Below, one piece after another: positions 1-9,756 of a stretch of DNA of 64,000 nt (positions within the stretch are counted from its first letter, which is position 1; each line of letters starts with the position of its first letter). Origin of the DNA: an uncultured Selenomonadales bacterium (GTDB taxonomy: Bacteria > Bacillota > Negativicutes > Selenomonadales > Selenomonadaceae); assembly GCA_947304355.1 (NCBI GenBank), contig CAMZAX010000004.1, positions 1 through 64,000 of the forward strand, written 5' to 3'. A model generated the notes under the pieces. That model did not search any database and was not told where the DNA came from. It worked only from the letters and a program-made list of their open reading frames with translations. Position numbers and translations under genes: made by a program.

Positions 1-80
1 AGAGAACTGCTTATGTTTTTCTTTTACTTGAGTTTACCAACAACCCCTAGTTCCTCAAGCGACTGAAAGGAGCGTAAACA

Positions 81-506
81 ATGAGCGTCAATCAAGTTTC
101 GGTTTTCCTTGAAAACAAGCCCGGCACGTTGAACAAGCTGACAGAAGTCCTCGCGACCAACAACGTCAATATCCGTGCGCTGAGCCTTGCCGAGACCAGC
201 GAATTCGGTATCGTGCGCATGATAGTCAATGACGTGTTCGAGGCTGTCAACGTCCTCAAGGAAAACAATTTCGTCGCGATTCTCACGCCCGTGTTGGCTT
301 ACGCAATCGCCGACGAGGCGGGCTATCTCAACGGTTTGTTGCAGAAGTTCACGGCGGCGGACGTCAATATCGAATATATGTACGCCTTCGCTGGCAAGGA
401 GCGCGCCTATATGATTTTCCGCGTCAACGATACCAAAAAGGCTGAGGCCGTACTCACCGGCAAAGGCTTGAAGTCTTTGACGCAAGAGGAAATTTCCGCC
501 GTATAA
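81..506 (+). CDS. Tandem ACT-domain protein (141 aa), likely amino-acid-binding regulator
   Basis: ORF MSVNQVSVFLENKPGTLNKLTEVLATNNVNIRALSLAET... typical ACT domain repeated twice; upstream GAAAGGAGCG RBS. Confidence 0.85.
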   Translation: MSVNQVSVFLENKPGTLNKLTEVLATNNVNIRALSLAETSEFGIVRMIVNDVFEAVNVLKENNFVAILTPVLAYAIADEAGYLNGLLQKFTAADVNIEYMYAFAGKERAYMIFRVNDTKKAEAVLTGKGLKSLTQEEISAV

Positions 507-528
507 AATTTTCCAATCGAATAATCCG

Positions 529-581
529 ATGCGTAATGCGTGATGTTTTAAAAATTTCATTGCGCATTACGCATTTCGCAT
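529..581. repeat. Heptamer array pair: ATGCGTA ATGCGTG ... TGCGCAT TACGCAT TTCGCAT (inverted arms)
   Basis: Direct reading; 7-nt period on both arms, arms complementary, between ACT gene and polC. Confidence 0.8.
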
Positions 582-608
582 TCCTTATTGCCTTTCGGAG
601 GTGACGCT

Positions 609-3600
609 TTGGACAGATACAGACTTACCGTCGACGCGCAAAATTTCTTCAGCCTGTTCAACGACGCGGAAGGCGTCGCCAATCTCAATACCTGCAAGCT
701 CAAGGATGTTATCATCACGCCCGAAATAAATCATTGGGAAATAACGCTTGCCACCGATAAAAACTTCGACCAACAGACCTTGCACGCCGCCGAAGAATTT
801 CTGCGCGGCAAATATCGTGCCGATGTCGAAATACGCCGCGAAGTTTTCTCTTCCGACGAAGTTAAAACCGCCGAAAAAAAATCGTCCGCAAAGAAAGGGA
901 CAAGGAGTAAGGGGCAAGGGACTAGGGACAAGGGACTAGGGACTAGGAAAATTTCCGGCAACGTCATCAAAATCAGCGACATCGACGAGAACGGCGGCTC
1001 GGTTGTCATAATCGGTGAAGTCGGCAGCGGCGACAAGAACGGCGTCAATCTGCGCGAATTCAAGAACGGCACCGTTTGCGTATCCTTTTGCGTGACCGAC
1101 GACACCGACGGCATCACTTGCAAGAAATTTTTCAAGGGCGACAAAAAGGACGATGCGCAACCCTTTGCCGCCGGCGTAAAGGCGGGCAGTCTCGTCAAAA
1201 TCGCAGCCAAGCCCCAATACGACGATTACGCCAAGGAAGTCGTCTTGTTCGTCAACGCCATTGAGCCCGTCGAAGTCGCCGACGCCGCCCGCGTCGACAC
1301 CGCCGAAATCAAACGCGTCGAACTGCACGTGCATACGCAAATGAGCGCAATGGACGCCGTCATTCCCGTCGACAAGCTGATTAAGACCGCCGCCGATTGG
1401 AATTGGCCTGCCGTCGCCATAACCGATCACGGAGTGATTCAAGCTTTCCCGAACGCCGCGCAGACTGCCGAAAAGCTCGCCAAGGCAGGCAAGCCGATTA
1501 AAATTATTTACGGCATGGAGGGCTACCTCGTCGGCGACGATTGGAAACAAAAATTCGCCAACCACGTCATAATTTTGGCGCGCAACAAAGTCGGGCTCGG
1601 CAACCTGTACAAGCTCGTTTCAATCAGCCAAATCAAGTTCATGCACTACCGCCCGCGCATTCCGAAAAGTTTGCTCGCCGAATTGCGCGACGGCTTGATT
1701 ATCGGCTCGGCGTGCGAAGCGGGCGAATTGATTCGGGCAATCGTCGCGGGCAAGGACGACGCCGAACTTGAATCAATCGCCGCGTTTTATGACTATCTTG
1801 AGATTCAGCCGATTCACAACAACGATTTTCTGATTCGCAGCGAAGAATTCCCGAACATCACGACCGACGAAGATTTACGCAACATCAATCGCAAAGTCGC
1901 CGCGCTCGCCAAAAAGCTCGGCAAGCCGCTCGTTGCCACCACCGACGCGCATTTTCTCAAGCCCGACGATTGGATTTGCCGCGCAGTTTTAATGCACAGC
2001 AAGGGTTACGACGACGCCGACAAGCAACCGCCGCTTTATTTGCGCACGACCGACGAAATGTTTGACGAATTCGATTACCTGGACAAGGAGACGGCTTACG
2101 AGGCAATCGTTACCAACCCGAACAAAATCGCCGACGCCGTGGAGTTTTTAAAGCCGATACCCGACGGGCTCTACTCGCCGCAGGTGCCGGGCGCGGAGGA
2201 AGAAATTCGCGAAACGTCCTACGCCAAGGCGCGACTGCTTTACGGTGAAAATCTGCCGCCGCTCGTTGAGGCGCGTCTTGAACAGGAACTCAAGCCGATA
2301 ATCGCTCACGGCTTCGCGGGGCTGTATCTTATCGCTCAGCGGCTCGTCAAGAAGTCCAACGACGACGGCTACCTTGTCGGCTCGCGCGGCAGTGTCGGTT
2401 CGTCTTTCGTGGCGACGCTCACGGGCATAACGGAGGTCAATCCTTTGCCGCCGCACTATCGTTGCCCGAAGTGTCAGTACAGCAAATTTTTCACGGCGGG
2501 TGAAGTCGGTTGCGGCTACGATCTGCCGAACGAGACTTGCCCCGTTTGCGGCCACCCGCTGATTAAGGACGGGCATGACATACCGTTTGCGGTGTTCCTC
2601 GGCTTCGACGGCGACAAGGTGCCCGATATTGACTTGAACTTTTCGGGCGAATATCAGGCGACCGCGCACAAGTACACGGAAGTTCTTTTCGGCAAGCACA
2701 ACGTCTACCGCGCGGGGACGATTTCAACTGTCGCGGAGAAGACTTCGTTCGGGCTCGTCAAGAAATATTTCGACGACCGCAACATAAAAAAGAACAACGC
2801 CTTTATCGCGAAGATTGCGGCGGGCTGTCAAGGCGTCAAGCGCACCACGGGTCAGCATCCCGCCGGGATTATGGTTGTGCCGCGCGACATGGACATTCAC
2901 TACTTCACGCCGATTCAATATCCCGCCGACAACAAAGACGCCTCCACGACGACGACGCATTTCGATTACCACTCGATAAGCTCGCGGCTCGTCAAGCTCG
3001 ACATCCTTGGTCACGTCGACCCGACGATGATTCGCATGTTGGAGAACTTGACGCACCGCGACCCGAAAACCATTCCTCTCGACGACAAGCCGACGTTAAG
3101 TTTGTTCAGCTCGACGGACGCGCTCGGCTTGACGGTGGGTCAGCTCGGCACGAAGTCCGGGACATTCGGCTTGCCGGAGTTCCGCACAAGCTTTACGCGG
3201 CAAATGATTGACGACACGCACCCCGATTGCTTCAGCGATCTGGTGAGGATTTCGGGCTTCTCGCACGGCACCGACGTTTGGCTCGGCAACGCGCAGGATT
3301 TGATTCGCCAAAAGATTTGCACGCTCAAGGACGCCATATCTGCCCGCGACGATATTATGATGTACTTGATTCACCACGGCGTCGACGCGTTGAAGTCGTT
3401 CAAGACGATGGAGGGCGTTCGCAAGGGCAAGGGCATTAAGCCCGACGTTGTCGACGACCTCAAGGCGCACGGCGTCGAAGACTGGTACATTGACTCCTGC
3501 CAAAAGATTAAGTACCTGTTCCCGCGCGCGCACGCCACCGCCTACGTCATGATGGCTTACCGTATCGCCTACTGCAAAGTTCATTACCCGCTTGCCTACT

Positions 3601-4049
3601 ACGCGGCGTATTTCAGCAAGCGCACCGAAGAATTTGACGCCAACGAGATTATTAAAGGGCAACAGCACATCAAGCGCAAGCTGGACGAACTGGACGAGCT
3701 GGCGGACGAACGCAAGCTTGACGTTAAAGAGAGCGACCGCCTTGCCGATTATCAAGTCGTGTACGAATATTATCTGCGCGGCTACAAATTCGAGCGGGCG
3801 AATCTTTACGAGTCGGCGGCGGAAGATTTTATCATCAAGCCGAACGGTCTGCTTATGGCGTTGAGTTCGATTGACGGCGTGAGCGAGGCGCAAGCGAAGT
3901 CAATCGTCGAAGCGCGTGCGGACGGACAATTTTCCTCCGTCGACGACCTTAAAACCCGCGCAGGCTTGAACAAGACGACGATCGCCGCGTTGAAGTCGCA
4001 CGGCTGCCTTGACGGTCTGCAGGAGACAAATCAATTCACGCTGTTTTAA
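609..4049 (+). CDS. polC: DNA polymerase III alpha subunit, PolC type, lacking the 3'-5' exonuclease insertion
   Basis: Motifs KVPDIDLNFSGEYQATAHKYTEVLFG, GTDVWLGNAQDLI, YLVGSRGSVGSSFVATLTGITEVNPLPPHYRCPKC; TTG start at 609 preceded by GGAGGTGA (track ORF begins at 588). Confidence 0.93.
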   Translation: MDRYRLTVDAQNFFSLFNDAEGVANLNTCKLKDVIITPEINHWEITLATDKNFDQQTLHAAEEFLRGKYRADVEIRREVFSSDEVKTAEKKSSAKKGTRSKGQGTRDKGLGTRKISGNVIKISDIDENGGSVVIIGEVGSGDKNGVNLREFKNGTVCVSFCVTDDTDGITCKKFFKGDKKDDAQPFAAGVKAGSLVKIAAKPQYDDYAKEVVLFVNAIEPVEVADAARVDTAEIKRVELHVHTQMSAMDAVIPVDKLIKTAADWNWPAVAITDHGVIQAFPNAAQTAEKLAKAGKPIKIIYGMEGYLVGDDWKQKFANHVIILARNKVGLGNLYKLVSISQIKFMHYRPRIPKSLLAELRDGLIIGSACEAGELIRAIVAGKDDAELESIAAFYDYLEIQPIHNNDFLIRSEEFPNITTDEDLRNINRKVAALAKKLGKPLVATTDAHFLKPDDWICRAVLMHSKGYDDADKQPPLYLRTTDEMFDEFDYLDKETAYEAIVTNPNKIADAVEFLKPIPDGLYSPQVPGAEEEIRETSYAKARLLYGENLPPLVEARLEQELKPIIAHGFAGLYLIAQRLVKKSNDDGYLVGSRGSVGSSFVATLTGITEVNPLPPHYRCPKCQYSKFFTAGEVGCGYDLPNETCPVCGHPLIKDGHDIPFAVFLGFDGDKVPDIDLNFSGEYQATAHKYTEVLFGKHNVYRAGTISTVAEKTSFGLVKKYFDDRNIKKNNAFIAKIAAGCQGVKRTTGQHPAGIMVVPRDMDIHYFTPIQYPADNKDASTTTTHFDYHSISSRLVKLDILGHVDPTMIRMLENLTHRDPKTIPLDDKPTLSLFSSTDALGLTVGQLGTKSGTFGLPEFRTSFTRQMIDDTHPDCFSDLVRISGFSHGTDVWLGNAQDLIRQKICTLKDAISARDDIMMYLIHHGVDALKSFKTMEGVRKGKGIKPDVVDDLKAHGVEDWYIDSCQKIKYLFPRAHATAYVMMAYRIAYCKVHYPLAYYAAYFSKRTEEFDANEIIKGQQHIKRKLDELDELADERKLDVKESDRLADYQVVYEYYLRGYKFERANLYESAAEDFIIKPNGLLMALSSIDGVSEAQAKSIVEARADGQFSSVDDLKTRAGLNKTTIAALKSHGCLDGLQETNQFTLF
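896..947. repeat. Heptamer tandem array (AGGGACA/AGGGACT) inside polC, encoding GTRSKGQGTRDKGLGTRK
   Basis: AGGGACA AGGAGTA AGGGGCA AGGGACT AGGGACA AGGGACT AGGGACT AGG. Confidence 0.9.
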
Positions 4050-4057
4050 AAAAGAAA

Positions 4058-4087
4058 CCCCCAAGCACGATGCTTGAGGGGTTTTTT
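4058..4087 (+). terminator. Rho-independent terminator after polC
   Basis: CCCCCAAGC ACGAT GCTTGAGGGG TTTTTT. Confidence 0.85.
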
Positions 4088-4130
4088 ATTAGGGGGGTTA
4101 AGTGGCCGTTAAACAGTTACTCCGTGAAAC

Positions 4131-4808
4131 TTACGTTGTTTCGCCTTTGAGCAGGGCGGCGGAAGCCCAAACGTCCGTCGACTCGTAAATCGCGGTGCCC
4201 GATACCAAAATGTTCGCGCCCGCCTCGCGCAACGATTGAGCATTTTCAATCGTGACGCCGCCGTCGACTTCCAGCAAGCAGTTGTAATCGTTTTCGCGAA
4301 TCATGTTGTGCAAGCGTTTCACTTTGTCGAGCGAGTGTTTCAGCAGTGGTTGACCCGCCGCGCCGGGTATCGCCGTCATAAGCAGGACAACATCAACGTC
4401 GTACAAAAGCTCTTCAATCATGCAAAGCGGCGTCGCGGGATTCAGTGCAACGCCCGCCTTCGAGCCCGCGCCTTTGATTTTGTGGATGACGCTTTGCGCT
4501 TGACCCGTCGCCTCAATGTGGAATGTGATTAAGTCTGCGCCGGCTTGGGCGAAGTCAACGATTTTATCTTCGGGCTTGACCGTCATGAGGTGCGCCTCAA
4601 GAATCGCGTCGGTGACTTTGCGCAAACTCTTGACGACGTGCGCGCCGACCGTGACATCGGGCGAGAAAACTCCGTCGCCAACTTCAATGTGGATCTGCTC
4701 AATGCCGGCGTCCGTCACGCGTTTAACTTCGTCAGCCAAGTGCGCGAAGTCAGCCGACAAAATCGACGCCGCGATTCGCATTTCCGATTTGTTGTCTTTC
4801 CAAAACAT
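4131..4808 (-). CDS. rpe: Ribulose-phosphate 3-epimerase family protein
   Basis: MRIAASILSADFAHLADEVKRV...HIEVGDGVFSPDVTVG...EVDGGVTIENA; real start may be the internal MRIAAS. Confidence 0.8.
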   Translation of the reverse strand: MFWKDNKSEMRIAASILSADFAHLADEVKRVTDAGIEQIHIEVGDGVFSPDVTVGAHVVKSLRKVTDAILEAHLMTVKPEDKIVDFAQAGADLITFHIEATGQAQSVIHKIKGAGSKAGVALNPATPLCMIEELLYDVDVVLLMTAIPGAAGQPLLKHSLDKVKRLHNMIRENDYNCLLEVDGGVTIENAQSLREAGANILVSGTAIYESTDVWASAALLKGETT

Positions 4809-4826
4809 GTTCGTATCCTTTCGTGC

Positions 4827-6035
4827 TTAACCGCGCGTTTTGCCGCCCGCGACGTTGTAGGTGACGCCGTGAATGTAAGACGCCCTGTCGCTTGCCAGGA
4901 AGACAACCGCGTCCGCGACTTCGGTGAGCTTGCCGCTGCGTCCGAGCGGAGTGGTTTTCGTCGAGCTGTAACCTTTGCGCAAATCGTCGACGGTGATGCC
5001 GCGCGTGTAAGCCAGAGCCTCTTCGTAAGCCAACGTGCGCAAGCCCGTCGCCTCCATGATGCCGGGTGCCATGCCGACGACACGGATGTTGTACTTGCCG
5101 AGCTCCTTCGCCCAGCTGCGCGTGAAGCTGTTGACGGCGTTTTTCGTCGCGGCGTAAATGCTTTGACCTTCGGAGCCTTCGAGACCGGATTCGCTGCTCA
5201 TGTTGATGATGACGCCGCCGCCCGCCTTAACCATTTCGTGACCGACAGCCTGCGCGACGAGGTAGACGCCCTTGATGTTGACGCCCGTGACTTTGTCGTA
5301 GATTTTTTCGTTGAGTTCGTATTTGCCGTGAGGATCTTTCGGGTCGACGAGCAGGCAGGGGATGTTGATTCCGGCGTTGTTTACGAGGATGTCGATTTGC
5401 CCGAATGTGTCGATTGCGGTCTTGACCATTGCTTCAACGCTTGCCGCGTCGCAGACGTTGGTAACGACGTATTTGACTTTGCCGCTGTTCGGCGTGAGGT
5501 TGAATTCGGGTTCGTTGGGGTTAAGGTCGCAGACGACGACGTTTGCGCCGTTGTCGAGGAACGCTTGCGCGACAGCCTTGCCGATACCGGACGCCGCGCC
5601 CGTTACGACAGCCGTTTTGCCCTTGAGACCGAGCCATGAGCCGTCAGCGATTTTTTTGCTTTCCGACTTGAAGACTTCAATCATGTCGCCGGGCTTGATG
5701 TCGGGAACGGGTTTCTCTTCGACGTGAACGGAGCCTTCCAAAAGTTCGCCCGCGCCGCCGTCGAACTTAATCGTGATGTGACCGAGGTTCATGAGGTTCT
5801 TCTGGACTTCGCTGCCGACCTTGATGATTTTGAATTCGGTGCCGCTGATTTTGTAGATGTCGCCGGGCTTAATCATGCCGGTGAGTTCGTTGCCCGTGTG
5901 CATAACGCAAGCGTCGCGCAATTCGGGCAGAGCCATCGCTTCGTCGAACATGATGATCATATTCGCGGCGGCAATGAAGTCTTTGACTTGTCCGCCGAGT
6001 TCGACAACTTTGCTTGAATAAATCTTTTCAGCCAT
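4827..6035 (-). CDS. Fusion: PTS glucitol/sorbitol EIIA domain (N-term) + SDR sorbitol-6-phosphate dehydrogenase (C-term)
   Basis: N-term MAEKIYSSKVVELGGQVKDFI...GHITIKFDG (GutB-like EIIA), then GKTAVVTGAASGIGKAVAQAFLDNGANVVVCD...YAATKNAV Rossmann SDR. Confidence 0.85.
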   Translation of the reverse strand: MAEKIYSSKVVELGGQVKDFIAAANMIIMFDEAMALPELRDACVMHTGNELTGMIKPGDIYKISGTEFKIIKVGSEVQKNLMNLGHITIKFDGGAGELLEGSVHVEEKPVPDIKPGDMIEVFKSESKKIADGSWLGLKGKTAVVTGAASGIGKAVAQAFLDNGANVVVCDLNPNEPEFNLTPNSGKVKYVVTNVCDAASVEAMVKTAIDTFGQIDILVNNAGINIPCLLVDPKDPHGKYELNEKIYDKVTGVNIKGVYLVAQAVGHEMVKAGGGVIINMSSESGLEGSEGQSIYAATKNAVNSFTRSWAKELGKYNIRVVGMAPGIMEATGLRTLAYEEALAYTRGITVDDLRKGYSSTKTTPLGRSGKLTEVADAVVFLASDRASYIHGVTYNVAGGKTRG

Positions 6036-6104
6036 TGTATAATTACCTGCCTTTTATTTTTTGTGGCGAGCGTTTAAAAGACGCCCGCCTGTATTTTTTT
6101 GCGA

Positions 6105-7550
6105 TTAGGATTCGTACAGCCCGAAGCTTGCGAGCCACGCGAGGATAACGGAAATCGGGCCCGTGATAAAGCGCGAATACAGCACCGAGGGCACGCCGAC
6201 TTCGACGGTTTCAGCATCCGCCTCTGCCAAGCCGAGACCGACAGGCACGAAGTCGCAAGCACACTGCGCGTTGATTGCGAACAGCGCGGGCAATGCCAAA
6301 TGCGGCGGGATGTTGCCTTCGCCGATCTGCACGCCGATAAGAACGCCGATAACCTGAGCGATAACCGCGCCCGGTCCGAGGAACGGCGACAGGAACGGGA
6401 ACGAACATATGCACGACAGGATAACCAAGCCGACGATGTTGCCCGCGAGCGGCGAGAGCAGGTTTGCGATAACGTCGCCAATGCCCGTGCCGAGTATGAC
6501 GCCGATAAGCATGGAGACGAACGCCATGAACGGCAGAATTGTGCGGATAATCGTGTTAATCGAATCGCGGCCGGCTTGATAGAAGACGCTGACGATACCG
6601 CCCATCAGCTGACCGATTTTCGCCATGAGACTGCCCGAAGATTGTTCGGTGATTTTCTTCGACGTGTCGTAGCCGCCCTTTTTAATCGCGCTACCCGAAT
6701 CGGAAGACGCTTGCGCGGGCGCGGCGGCGGCAGGTGGCGGAGCGGGAGCTGCCGAGCCGTCGGCGTAGGAAATATTTTCGGGTTTGACGGCGGAACAATA
6801 AATGTCTGCCTTGATATGGTCGGCGAGAGGCCCGCTGGGACCTGTCGCATTCAAGTTGATTGTGTAGATTCGTTTCTGAGGATAAATGCCGCAACGCAAC
6901 GTACCGCCGCAGTCGATAACGACAACCAGAATTTGTTCGTCGGGGACGCGTGTCTTGAAGCCGTCGACGAGTTCGCAACCCGTCATTTCCGCGAGCGTCT
7001 GCGCGACCTTCGACATGACGCCGCCGGTGATGTTGACGACTTTATTTTTCTGCGCGTCGGGCACGAGTGTCAAAGGGCCGCCGAAACCGCCGCTGCCGGC
7101 TTTGACGACGACGGATCTGTAGCCGCCGCCCGCCGCAGGTGCCGCGTCAGCCGCAGGAGCTGCCACGCCCTCCGCGAACGAAATATTTTCGGGCTTGACT
7201 GCCGAACAATAAATATCAGCCTTGATATGGTCGGCGAGCGGACCGCTGGGTCCCGTCGCGTTCAAGTTGATTGTGTAGATTCGTTTCTGGGGATAAATGC
7301 CGCAACGGAGCGTACCGCCGCAATCGATAACGACAACCAGAATTTCGTCGTCGGGTACGCGCGTTTTGAAGCCGTCGACGAGTTCGCAACCCGTCATTTC
7401 CGCGAGCCGTTCCGCAACCTTCGACATGACGCCGCCGGTGATGTTGACGACTTTGTTTTTCTTCGCGTCGGGGATGAGCGTCAAGGGGCCGCCGAAGCCG
7501 CCGCTGCCCGCCTTTACGACTACCGCTTTGTAATCAGCCATGTCAATCAC
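6105..7550 (-). CDS. srlE: PTS glucitol/sorbitol EIIB-C component with duplicated EIIB domain
   Basis: Two near-identical copies of [106 protein letters not shown] followed by membrane domain. Confidence 0.88.
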   Translation of the reverse strand: MIDMADYKAVVVKAGSGGFGGPLTLIPDAKKNKVVNITGGVMSKVAERLAEMTGCELVDGFKTRVPDDEILVVVIDCGGTLRCGIYPQKRIYTINLNATGPSGPLADHIKADIYCSAVKPENISFAEGVAAPAADAAPAAGGGYRSVVVKAGSGGFGGPLTLVPDAQKNKVVNITGGVMSKVAQTLAEMTGCELVDGFKTRVPDEQILVVVIDCGGTLRCGIYPQKRIYTINLNATGPSGPLADHIKADIYCSAVKPENISYADGSAAPAPPPAAAAPAQASSDSGSAIKKGGYDTSKKITEQSSGSLMAKIGQLMGGIVSVFYQAGRDSINTIIRTILPFMAFVSMLIGVILGTGIGDVIANLLSPLAGNIVGLVILSCICSFPFLSPFLGPGAVIAQVIGVLIGVQIGEGNIPPHLALPALFAINAQCACDFVPVGLGLAEADAETVEVGVPSVLYSRFITGPISVILAWLASFGLYES

Positions 7551-7553
7551 TCC

Positions 7554-8102
7554 TTAAGCCGTCTTGAGCGTCTTGCTCAACGAAATGCCCTGCTGTTTCT
7601 GCACGTAAGCCGTCGTGAAGTCGGTTACCCAGCCGCGCAGGAAGTTAATCACGATACCGATAAGCAGGTAGCGGAGCGCAAGGTCGACGTGATTCAAGCC
7701 GAGCGTCGTGATGCCGTTGGCAATGCCGAGATACACGAACAGCTCGCCCGGGTTGATGTGGGGGAACATCCCATTCAATGTATGACATTGCCCTGTTGCG
7801 GAGGCATAGTAGGAAGGTTTGAAGAACTCAGGCATGAACTTACCGAGCGATAAAGTCATCGGATTGCAAAAGAAAAACGTGCCGATAACGGGCAGGACGA
7901 TGTAACGCGACAAGGGATTGCCCGCGCAGACGCCCGCGAATTTTTCGATTCTGTCGTTGCCGATAAGTTTGACGATTGCGTTCATTGCAACGAGCAGAAC
8001 GATAAGTGTCGGAATGATGCCGGAGACCCAGCCGGCCAAAGTTTCACCCCCACGGTTGAACAATCCGATGAAGGCTTGGGCGAAGGTTACCATTGTGTCC
8101 AT
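7554..8102 (-). CDS. srlA: PTS glucitol/sorbitol EIIC component
   Basis: [48 protein letters not shown]...[30 protein letters not shown]. Confidence 0.88.
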   Translation of the reverse strand: MDTMVTFAQAFIGLFNRGGETLAGWVSGIIPTLIVLLVAMNAIVKLIGNDRIEKFAGVCAGNPLSRYIVLPVIGTFFFCNPMTLSLGKFMPEFFKPSYYASATGQCHTLNGMFPHINPGELFVYLGIANGITTLGLNHVDLALRYLLIGIVINFLRGWVTDFTTAYVQKQQGISLSKTLKTA

Positions 8103-8224
8103 AAAATACCCTCCTAAAAAATTTTTTGAAATTTATCCGTAAAGACCGAAGCCCCTCTGTGAAGGTTGCGCGCTCAAACTTCGGTCGTTGCCGGCGCAAA
8201 TTGTTACGAAATTATTTTTATGCA

Positions 8225-8253
8225 TTGAAAAAGACGCTCCGATAAGCTACAAT
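8225..8253 (+). promoter_or_regulatory. Sigma-A-like promoter for HNH gene: TTGAAA-17 nt-TACAAT
   Basis: TTGAAA at 8225-8230, TACAAT at 8248-8253. Confidence 0.65.
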
Positions 8254-8350
8254 GTTGGCAATGATACTCACCAACAGCCTTTCGAGGCGTCTGTATTTCA
8301 ATTTTAACGTCTCAAAGGCACTTTGTCAAAAATTTTGGAGGAGATTGCTT

Positions 8351-9343
8351 ATGAGGAATAAGGAAGAAATTTTCAAGCTCCTGCGCGAGTCCGTCGAGAC
8401 TCCGCAAGAGTCGTTCGCCGTCGAAGAAATGATTTCAAAGATCGAAGGAAACTTGCCGCCGATTGAAACCGTAAGCGATACGAAGAAAACGTTTAACGGC
8501 ATCAATTTTTACAAAGACCCTCGTGGCAATTACGTTTGCTCCACTACTCTGCACAGGTTCATTTGGCTCTATGTCAATGGCGAAATTCCCGAAGGTTACG
8601 AGATTCATCATCGCGATTTTAATCACGACAACAACGACATCTCGAATTTGGAATTGCTCCAAAGAGAAGAGCACATAGCGATTCACAAGGAATTGAAGAA
8701 AAATAAGAAACCCGTAATGAAGAAGGAAAAATTTGTTTGTGTCTACTGCGGAAAAGAGTATGAAGCATTTCACGTCGGAAGCAACAAGTATTGCTCTGCG
8801 GAATGTCGCTATGCGGCGGCTCGTGAACAGTATGATGAAACTCGCGTTTGTCCGCAATGCGGTAAGTCGTTTTCAGCTTACAAATATGGCAAGCAGAAAT
8901 TTTGTAGTTATGAATGTATGTTTGCCTCTATGCGTAAACAGGAGATTAAAGTTTGTATTGTATGCGGCAAGCAGATGAGTGTTAAACAATCGCGCAACAG
9001 AAAATTTTGTTCAAGAGCGTGCTTTTATGAATACCGCAAACTTCATCCGTCCGACCATCCTGTAAGACCCAAGAATGCCCGCGAAACGCGCATTTGTCCT
9101 CAATGCGGCAAAGAATTTATTGCTGAAGTCAAAAGCACACAGCGTTTTTGTTCGATGACGTGTTTTCGCGAATATCGTAAGCTTCATCCGTCCGAATATC
9201 CCACCAGACCTATGAAGGCTCGCGAAACTCGAATCTGTCCTCAATGCGGCAAAGAGTTTACTTTTAATCCCTATCGCGACAGAAAGTATTGCTCCCGCGA
9301 GTGCTTTAACAAGGCAAGGCGCAAAAACCCTGACGGCGAATAA
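8351..9343 (+). CDS. HNH endonuclease-like protein with five tandem CxxC...FCSxxC zinc-finger repeats
   Basis: HNH motif GYEIHHRDFNHDNNDISNLELLQREEHIAIH; repeated CPQCGKxF...FCSxxCF; ATG at 8351 with GGAGGAG RBS (track ORF at 8252 would start inside the -10 box). Confidence 0.8.
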   Translation: MRNKEEIFKLLRESVETPQESFAVEEMISKIEGNLPPIETVSDTKKTFNGINFYKDPRGNYVCSTTLHRFIWLYVNGEIPEGYEIHHRDFNHDNNDISNLELLQREEHIAIHKELKKNKKPVMKKEKFVCVYCGKEYEAFHVGSNKYCSAECRYAAAREQYDETRVCPQCGKSFSAYKYGKQKFCSYECMFASMRKQEIKVCIVCGKQMSVKQSRNRKFCSRACFYEYRKLHPSDHPVRPKNARETRICPQCGKEFIAEVKSTQRFCSMTCFREYRKLHPSEYPTRPMKARETRICPQCGKEFTFNPYRDRKYCSRECFNKARRKNPDGE

Positions 9344-9344
9344 C

Positions 9345-9746
9345 TCAATCGGCAACCAACTCCTCGTCTTGAATCTTCAAGTAGTTTTCGTAATCGTGGC
9401 GAGCCGAGACGACAGCTGCCGTCTGCCGCGCGTTGAGTTTCATGCCCTTGCAAAGGTCTTCGCTGAGTTCAAAGAGCGTCACGCCGTTGAAGTCGTCGAA
9501 GGGCTTGAAGCCGGTGAAAACTGTGCGCCCTTCCATGATTTCGCCTTTGATGATTCGGCAGTAAGGATCAATCACGAACAGGACGAGAATGCCCGCCCGG
9601 AAGCCGCCGCGAGCCCGCCCGATTGCCACGCGTCCGAGCTTGCGAAGTTCCTTCAAGTGCGCGTTGAACTTTTTGAACTGCCGCAAACCCAAGACCGTCT
9701 GCGCTATCCAAACGACGACTGCCAAGGCAACGAAGTAACCAAGCAT
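9345..9746 (-). CDS. gutM: Glucitol operon activator protein (GutM/SrlM-like)
   Basis: MLGYFVALAVVVWIAQTVLGLRQFKKFNAHLKELRKLGRVAIGRARGGFRAGILVLFVID; position in glucitol PTS locus. Confidence 0.75.
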   Translation of the reverse strand: MLGYFVALAVVVWIAQTVLGLRQFKKFNAHLKELRKLGRVAIGRARGGFRAGILVLFVIDPYCRIIKGEIMEGRTVFTGFKPFDDFNGVTLFELSEDLCKGMKLNARQTAAVVSARHDYENYLKIQDEELVAD

Positions 9747-9756
9747 ATCAATCCCC

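Noticed and set aside
4545-5639. 364-aa plus-strand ORF
   Set aside because: Antisense to the epimerase and the EIIA-SDR fusion; composition artefact.
6099-7853. 584-aa plus-strand ORF
   Set aside because: Antisense to the well-supported EIIBC and EIIC genes; low-complexity Arg/Asp/Ala composition typical of GC-skewed antisense frames.
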